Source: Nereocystis luetkeana (taxonomy: Eukaryota; Sar; Phaeophyceae; Laminariales; Laminariaceae). Taken from it: a stretch of DNA of 64,000 nt. The stretch lies in contig JARUPZ010000019.1 in assembly GCA_031213475.1 (NCBI GenBank), positions 9,764,698 to 9,828,697 of the forward strand. Direction: 5' to 3'. The position numbers and the translations under genes are program-made. The notes under the pieces were generated by a model, which searched no databases, had not been told where the DNA came from, and saw nothing but the letters and a program-made list of their open reading frames with translations. Shown here piece after piece: positions 14,201 to 23,200 of this stretch (positions within the stretch are counted from its first letter, which is position 1; the number at the start of each line of letters is the position of its first letter).

Positions 14201-17200
14201 TACCGTACAACAGCAACAACCGCAAAGCAGCCCGTCGAGTCAATGCATAGTACTAGATAAACAGAAGCTAAACAGTCAGCATTTTTAAGGGGTCTATCAA
14301 GTTAAAACGATGTCGCCAAGGACATGGCAGGGGGGAGGGGAAGTATACCGTCCCGTCGTGAGATAAGCTTCAGGGGTTTTGCCTCGTTTGAGTCAGGCAG
14401 CGCGCACACGGGCAACCCGCTCGAAAACCAAATCAGCCGACCACGACGTAATTGTTGGCGGAAAGAAAGGAAAACACCCCCCCCGCGATGCAACTAGTGA
14501 GCTCAAAGTTCGCTCACGAGATACTTGGAAGTAGTTCATACTAATAGCTCGTGTTGGTAAGACCCATGTGTCTGACCTCGGTCCAACGTACAACTCCCTA
14601 TGATCAGTTTAATGGGTTACATAATTCGGACGGGGGAGACATGCAGAGGTAGACGATGCCTAAGTAGAAGCCGACTGGCGCCGAGTCGTCTGGACCTGGA
14701 ACGGGAAGAAAAAAAACGTTCCAGCAGCGCACATTGTGATACTTGCATATCTCTGGTCACCCGCGGGCCATTGCTGAACATCCAATAAACATCACCTCTG
14801 CACGATCCTCGTCCACGATGCTGTCTAGCTGTCTGCCGGTGGCTGCGCTTCCCTTCCCGCCATGTACTTCCGCTTCCACCCCTGTCCCCCGCCGCACTGA
14901 ACTCTGGCTTCCGCTGTGTCTGGGTTCATCGCCGAGTGCAAAGCTTCCGAGTGAGCCCACGGACCTGGTAGACGTGCTACATAAAGAGCCCTGCCCGGAA
15001 AAGTCATCTGCGGACGCGCTACCAACAAGACCGATGGGGATTAGCTTTGCGGCATTGTCGCTGCTAGCGCGGCGGCGTCCCTGGGACCAGCTGTGCTGGG
15101 CATGCGGTTTGTTCAGTGACGGACTCGATAACGTCTGCTTGGTCCCTGATCTTGGCACGGGAGCCGCTGGGAAAGGGTCACATCGCTCCTGGACCACTTG
15201 CTCTTGAAATGCTATAACCTGGGAAAGTCGATGTTCGAATAGTAGACACCACCGGTTAGATGCGGATGGTTTGTCGACGCGGCAGCTATTGACCCCAACG
15301 CATGAATGGTTCGGAGTTGGTACCCCCGCAGATTCAGGCGGGTTTCACGTCATTCCGTGGGCGATTTTCTCCAGCAATATACATAGTTGCAACCTTCGAC
15401 CCCCCCGTTTGGTTGTTGTCTGTTGCTCCGATATTCTAAACAACACTGATGAGTGACGGACACCAACAAGACCATACCTCAAGAGCTTGAGGAAAATCCG
15501 GGCTGTGCAGTTGTGGAGAATGGCTTTCTATGCTCGACCAGTCGAAGTGTTCTCGGTCATGGGCCAAAAATGGAGACGATGCCAGAAAGAGATCGATAAT
15601 GTCCTTGCCCGGCTTCTCATTCGCAGCTCGCTCCGCTCCAAACGGTTGTTGAAAATTAAGGCCCGCAGGGGTTGGCGCTTGTTTCATGTCCATTAAACCG
15701 CACGCAAGGTCCGACGCGAGCATCGCTAGGGCCTCCTCGAGACCATTCAACCAGCATGTAGACGTAAGAACGTGGGACTGTGATGATGATGGTGGTGTAT
15801 TGTCGTTTTTAGGGAACGCAGAAGCACACACAGAGCGGTTAAAGCGATCCACGGCCCCAAGCAAAGGTATCACTATCGGTAAAAGTGCGGAGGCCTGGGA
15901 CACGCATTTTTTCCATTCCGTGGGGAGGGTTGCGACAGAAGCGCACAGCAGAGGAAGAAGTGCCACGAAGGACTTTCGGACGGCGTCGACGTCCGCATGA
16001 CTATTGCGGTGATCACAGGCACCGCCTCCCACTTGGTCCCTGTCTCCAGCGAGAGCCATGAAGACCTTGCCGCTTTCCTGGAGCAAACGTGATGCGTGGG
16101 CAAGTGACAACTCACGGGCAGCGCTCGCATGAGCTTCATTGGCATCGGTGTTGCTGCAGAAAGCTGCGACGTGCACCTGAAGCGCAAGAAGCAGACGAGA
16201 GTGGGGACATCCAGACCCGCTTTTTTCCCTCCCCCCCCCGTTTGTATCGCCATTCCCTTGGCCGCACGATCTCTCCACATTGTCTGGAGCATCTGGTAGT
16301 CCCCACAGCCTCTCGTTAAGATTGTTGGCGCAGTAAAAAAGCAACGATTGCATGGCAGTATCGAGCTCTTCCGTGCCGAAAGTATCTATCGTCGTCTCGC
16401 CTCCGGTCTCAATCTCCCGCTTGTCGGCCGTCGATTTCTCGCTTCTGAAGGCCCAAGCAACGAGAGCAGCGGCGTAATTTTCCCGGGATAGACCTTCCAC
16501 GGAAACTTGCACGAAGCTGCTCTTTGATTTAGGGGCCGAGTGCGGCCGCCGAAACTTTTTTTTAAAGAGCTGGTGAATTTCCTTGTTTTCGATATTTTCG
16601 GGTGTGTCTTGAGGGAGGGATGGACCAGTTTCGGTGGAGATGGTCTTGACTATATCTTGCAGCAGCCGGATACGTGCAAGGTTGGAGGGAAAAAACACGC
16701 TGAAGCCGGCGTTAAAGGCTTCGGCAGCTTCGACCTGTCAGCACGCGCAGATAAAAGAACACCGTCAAATAGGAAACACGAAATACACGTTTCGCTACTC
16801 ATCACGGCTGCTGTGCGTCCAAAGTCCGCTAATGTGCTCTAGCCTGGATTCAGCGCGTTTAGTCAATAGGCGACGACCAAAAGGATGGGGGGCATCAGTG
16901 TTAATAGAGGCAAAAACAGATTATTCATGCCGGCGCACTTCGGTCGCTGGTGTTCAACTTGTCGCACGCACGCGCTCTGCTGGTGTGAGAAGGTTGATGA
17001 CGGGGTCTACGACAAGGACGACGAAGCCAACCAAAACACTGCTCACTTGCACGGCCTCGGCTGCTTTGGTTGCCTCCGGGCATTCCCCGTCGAGATCATC
17101 TTCTAAGAGTACCCGTAGCTCTGTATATATCTCTTGTATAGCTCCATGCATAACTTCGGCCCTGCCGCTCTCAGGTTGACAATCTTCTCGTCCCAAACTG

Positions 17201-20200
17201 GGCAAGGCCTTCCCTTGTCTACCCGGCATTACTTGCTCGTCGCCCTTGCTTGCGTTTTCGACATTCTCCCTTGACTTTGACGCTGGGTCCTGGCCTATGC
17301 CGACTTTTTTGGGCCTTCCTTCATTTGAGTTGCGGTGCGCGTGGATGCCCTTGCCCTCACGGCTGTCTTCGGCTCCGCCTACTTGAGTATCTAGCGTGTG
17401 CTTAATATCGAAGCTGAGAGAGTCAGGCGTAGTATCCCGACCGCTACTATCGCGACAGGAGTGCCGGGCGGCGGCGACGCGAGCGAGGTGAAACAAGTTG
17501 ACCTTCAGCAGCTTAAGCGTGCATCGCCGCACCTCAGTGTGTACCGGCCTTGACGCCAGAAAAAAATCATGTGCGCTAGCCAAAGCAGTCCCGTGTTGTA
17601 TTTTAGGTTGACCTTTTAATTTTCTAGCATCAAGGAAACCACCCGGCAAAGATATTCCAGGTGAAGAGCTCTCCGGTTCGATATCACCGCCACCTTTCCG
17701 GGACTGCTCTATGCCACCAGGCGACGGAGATATGCTAGATGATTCATGAGCGCCATTCGGTGTGTGAGTCAATGGAGCGCCCACTGAACTTCCCCTTTCG
17801 CGAATCCCTTTCACAAGGGCAAGGAAAGAGCAGAATGTCTCCAACGATGCATCGACGCAGAACGGGACGACTAACGTTGAGGTTCCACACACGGCATTCA
17901 GCCTCTCTTGATTCCCCCACGGTGCCTTAGGTGCCAAATCCAAGCCCTCTTCTTGTGGAGTATTGATTCCAAGTGTCGCCAAAATACTATGTCGGTCGGT
18001 TCTGGCTGTCGATGACGAGTCAGCAACGTGCGGTGGGCCTGCCAACGCCGCCGCTCTTTCCAGCGACAACTGTTCTTTAGCGCTCCGCTTAGATCTCACA
18101 GCCTGGCGCACACTCCGCTCGACAGCAGTGGTGAAATCTCTTGGGGTGTGGGCTGCGGCCAAGCGTTCGAAGTGCCGCAAGAGGGCCACTGCTGTCTCAA
18201 CTCGACCGACCTGCGATAACAGCAATTAGCATGACAACCCAGAGGGGGTCGGTGCGGCGAGTTTCAATCCAAACATTACAACAAAAGCCCTGAATCGTGG
18301 CTCCGAGGGAATCACACGCACCATGCATCACCGATTCCACCACTATGCGTCACTCTACCGTCCATACCGGTTGAGAAGGGTCGTCAGGCACGTGTAGGCC
18401 CGAACGAAGAAGTAGGTCGTTGGTAGAGGGTCCTCTCTTTTTTTCTTCCTCGTGTGAGCCGGCTACGGAAATTTTAGGGTCCTCTGTTGTTGAAGTTAGC
18501 TGGACCAACACCATGTCGATGTTTGTTCCCCCGCCTGGGCGCAGGGCGCGCGGGTCCTGTCGATACCAAACGTTCAGACATATTCAGCAACTTTTACACA
18601 GATTCAGCACTGTTTATACAGATTTAGTAACTTGACAGCTACCAAGTTACTTGGTATCTGTTAAGATCTCGTGATCCTACCAGAAAGCGGCAGTTTTTCT
18701 CTGGTTTGTGCTTGGTTTCGACCTACTCATCAGTACAGCAAGAAAAAGGAGTAGTCGCCCCTTCGTTGGAAAGCTTTGGTTCATCAACTGCACCCGACAA
18801 GCGTTGTATGTGCGCGCCTTTACAGCCAGTATTTTATCGTACAACGAGGCGGACCAAATGCTGCTTACCGCAATTCCGACTCCGCCCACTTGATGGGGGG
18901 TCGAGTTCTCTAATGCAGCGCTTCCGCGTTCCTCGTTCAGGTCGCAACTTGATTCTTCTCCGCTGTACTCGCCTGCACACGAATTGCTGCCCTTGCTGTT
19001 TAGCCCCCATTTGAAGAGCCGACCATCTGCTGTCGTTGCTGCGCTGCAGGTTCTCCCTCCCGTGATGGAGCAAACACGGTCACCAGCAGGCGATGAAAAT
19101 AATTCCACGCGCGTGGGGCTATGGCGCGGTTCTTCGTAGCGGACAGGCATAGACAGAGAAAGAGACGGCCGAGGACGGTTATAAACCATACCGGGCGAAT
19201 GTTTTGGCACCATTCGTTGGACGTTCTGAAGCCGGGGTTCACGGTGTTGCCCGATATGACATCCGTATTTGTTCTATTAACGACGCCATACTGGCCACTT
19301 TTTACTATTACGAGCATATAAAAGGAAACCGCTGTAGACAACACGAAGCACTCAACAAATAAAAAAACAACGATGTTTTTAGCTGCTTCCGTCCATTTCA
19401 ACGCCTGCTGACGAGTCGCCTATCCTACCGCCTCGCCGTGGCGGTTCATGCTTGCCCCCTCTCGTGGAACCTCACCTACATCTCCATGCCCCAGCTGCCC
19501 TTCACGTCCTGAGCCCCATGAAAATAGGGCACCGTCGTCTGTGACAGCCATGCAGTGATACCATCCGGAAGCAATCATTATCACCGGGGTTGAGCAAAAG
19601 GCATCTCCGGTGACCCTTATCGCCATGATTCCATCCTGCTCGCCAACCACCCCGGTAGTTGTAGCAGATGCCACGGACCTCCCAAGAGTAGGCGCCCCCC
19701 CAGTTCTACAGGTATCTCTATAGCCGCTACCGATGGTAAAAACTGCACCACAGCTAGACAGGGCGAGGGTGTGGTCCAATCCACCTGCCAGAGCGGTCAC
19801 CGGAAAGTCTTCAAGGCCCTCGATATTCCGAGGACAGAGCTGTTGCGGCGAAATCGCATTTTCGACGGCATTTAAGGATTTCAGAAGGCATTCGGGAGCA
19901 ACAGGCGGCGGTGGGCACGGCACGAATCATGGAGGGGTGAAGCACAACATGAGTACTCACGGCTTCTTTTGTCGTTCACAACGTGACCGCAACCGACCGT
20001 ATCGACGAAGCCCAGAGTAAATAGAAATAGGACGATGCTCCTCCCAAAGCATGTACCCAACAACCCCCTCAGACAAGCCATGCACACATACAAGCGTCGT
20101 AGTCAGATGTTTCAGACTTGCGTGTTGCTGCATCCTCAAGAACAAGTTTCCGCGCCTACTCACACAATGTTCGCGTTGCCACGAAATCGATCTAGTCAGA

Positions 20201-23200
20201 GAGAGAACGTTAGCGAGGCGTCAAACCTCTCTCGATCGATCTCCATGGCGCCCGTTTAGTACATAACCAAGTCCTGGATCAAGGTGACAATATATCGCGG
20301 GAGGAGCACGGTTATACTACAGTATTATGTGATTTTTTCGATAACTAGCAGCCTGCCGGTGACCATCCACTAAAAAACACAACCTGACGAACGGTGCATT
20401 ACTGTTGGTAATGAAGAAGGGGCACTCACCGTATCTTCGGCATCGGAGTCCTTACGGCCGCATTGCCCACTACTATTCTTTCCCCAAGCATACGGCGCTC
20501 CCAACGAGCAAATCGCCATGGAGTGGAAGACCCCACAAAACACCGCCTCAATGTCGACCCCCTGGAGTCCCTCGACGGGGCAGGCAAAAGGTCGGTCCTC
20601 TGTGTGTCCTAGGCCGAGTTGGCCGTTGCGTCCACTTCCCCACGAGAATACCTGGTAGAGGTTTGGACGTGCTTGTATTCGTGAGGATGGAGGGCGTGTG
20701 CATTGTCTATGTCTCACAAGCATGCTACATGAACTCTCACATGTACCGAGGATTGTTGTCGCCGGTACAGCATACGATCTGCCACCAAGGAAGCGCGTAT
20801 GCTATACATCACCTAAAAACAAAGGGATGCTTAGTGGAAAGTATTAACATACATCCGTGCGCAGCACCCGGAGTCCGTGAGATTGACCCAGGTATGCGAT
20901 AAGTTCCGCCCCCCAACGAGACGCGAAACTCACCTGGCCAGTCTCAAGGAGTGCAAGAGTGTGCTTGTGCCCGCAGGCGATGTCCGTCACACTAGGTTTG
21001 CAAGCTAAAACTTGCCACACCATGGGTGTGGTGGGGCGGTTGACTTTTCCCCCGCTTGTTGGGCTAACACAAGAGGAAGAAGAAGTGTGACACCTGGAGC
21101 GGATGCAACCAGCATCGTCCATGGCGGCGCACCCCCTATCGCCTTGTGACTCTGACGGCCACGCTTGGGCGTAGGGCGATCGATCCAGAATTGATGGCGG
21201 TATCGATTGCCCTGCAGTTGCAGCCGTGCAGCTCCATGTCAGCAGTTCCCCGTCAACTGTGAGTGCTGCGTTGTATGAGTCAGTAGAGTCTACCTGAAAC
21301 GGTAAAATAGTCGGCGTCCATGATACCGTGTCGGAGGTGGACCCATGTTCTATGAAGATTCTTTAGGCAAGCGACGACGAGATTTTAGTACTGCATGCCG
21401 CACTTCGTACGCAGTGGCACTCGCTGACGATACAGTGTCCACTCGCGGGCACTCAAAGGAAGGCCCGACTCTGTCTCAATGTACAGTATTCTATGAAGAT
21501 CAGGCAGATCAAACTTTGATTCACGCGCAACATTGAGGTTGATTGCCTGCTGTCGCGACGACTGTTTGATCCATGCGCTTGAACTGGAATGTCTGTTTAT
21601 CGCAACGACTACCGTAGGACGACATCAGAAAATACCGTACTGATACTGCTACGGCAGAGATACACACTGCGAGCATAAATATATGCAGCCAACGGTATAC
21701 CCGCTGCGTTCTCCCCGCCGCTTACTTTTATTAGTTGAACCCCTTCCAAAGCAGGTGTGACACACGGCGCTCGTTGGTGGCAGTTGTTGCGGGTGTAACC
21801 CTCGGCTGGCTGGCACTCCTTCTGGGTTGGGGCATGGCATATTGACATAATCAGAGCAAGTAAAGGATTGAACGACGTGAAGTAAAGCGCAGCCGTCAAA
21901 CGTGTATGCAGTAGGTCAGTCATGTACAGTACCAGTATGCAGCAAGTGTGGCATGTATGCGTAGGTGTGTCGTTGTATGCGTAGGTAGCTACAGGCGCCT
22001 TCCGCCTTCCGCGGTTACTTGGGCGTCATGATTTTTTTAGGGGGGGGTGGTGATAAAAAATCCCCTCCTAAGCTCCAAAAAGGAAATGCCGTGTTGATAT
22101 TGCTCCCTTTACTCTTATGTCGAAGTTGGGAAACAAATTCGATGGGGTGTGCCCGGGTTAACCTGCTCTAGTGGGGATATTTTGAAAAACGCAAGAAAGT
22201 GGGGATGGTCCCAAAATATCACCGCCCATTGAAATAAATACGATCAAGGTATCATTTTCAGTTTGGGGTATTTTTGAGGTGGGTGTTACGAACCCGTTGT
22301 TGAAATCCCGAGATCGTCCATGCGACCGAGTTGCAGTTGTCCAGAAACGCAAGAAAACGGGTTTGAAAGAGAGAGAAGGAAACCTCCTGCAACGCTCTAT
22401 ACCTTGCCTGAAAAATTCAGGGTAGGGTAATTTTGTAATTTTTGGGGTGGGGATGACGAATCTGCAATGACGAGCACAATTGGACGCGAGTCGACAAGGG
22501 AAGAAACTGCTGAACTCCTCTCGCGATAAAAATGCAGGGAACTAACTGTATTACGGGGGACCATAGTTAATAGGACCTACGGTACACACAAAAACCTATA
22601 TATTTACCTATCTTCACTAACAAAAATTGGTCCTATTTACTATGGTCCCCCGTAATAGTGGGGAGGGGAAATATTTTAGAGAACTCCGTTGAGAGATGTG
22701 ACCCTTTGCCATGACGATTTCGATCAGGAGGACTATTGGTTGTGATCGGAGATCGACATGGCTCTATCGTAGACTACTGAGGAGTTATATATGGATGACG
22801 GTTTTGATGATGTGGCCAAGGGTGTTCGTTTATAAAGGATAGACCACTAAGCTACTTAGTCAGCGCTGACTGAGTAGCTCAGTGGTCTATCCTTGGTAAA
22901 ACGAACTGGAGTCCGGGGTTCGAGTCCCGCCAGACGTCGTATTTCCGCTTTTTCTGCCGTGGGTTGGCAAAGGGAAATCAGGTGGAGAGAACCACGATAA
23001 AAGAACACTCGACCAGAGAGACGGAAGGGGAGTGACCCACTTGAGTAAAATAACTCACGAGTAGGGAGGGGGACGATATGAAGGAAAAACCAGGCGCTGA
23101 TTAATGGCTTGATCAACCCCGGAGGATGTTATCGGAGTCAGCACTGACTGAGTAGCTCAGTAGTCTATCCTTTATAAACGAACATTATAAACGAACAAAG

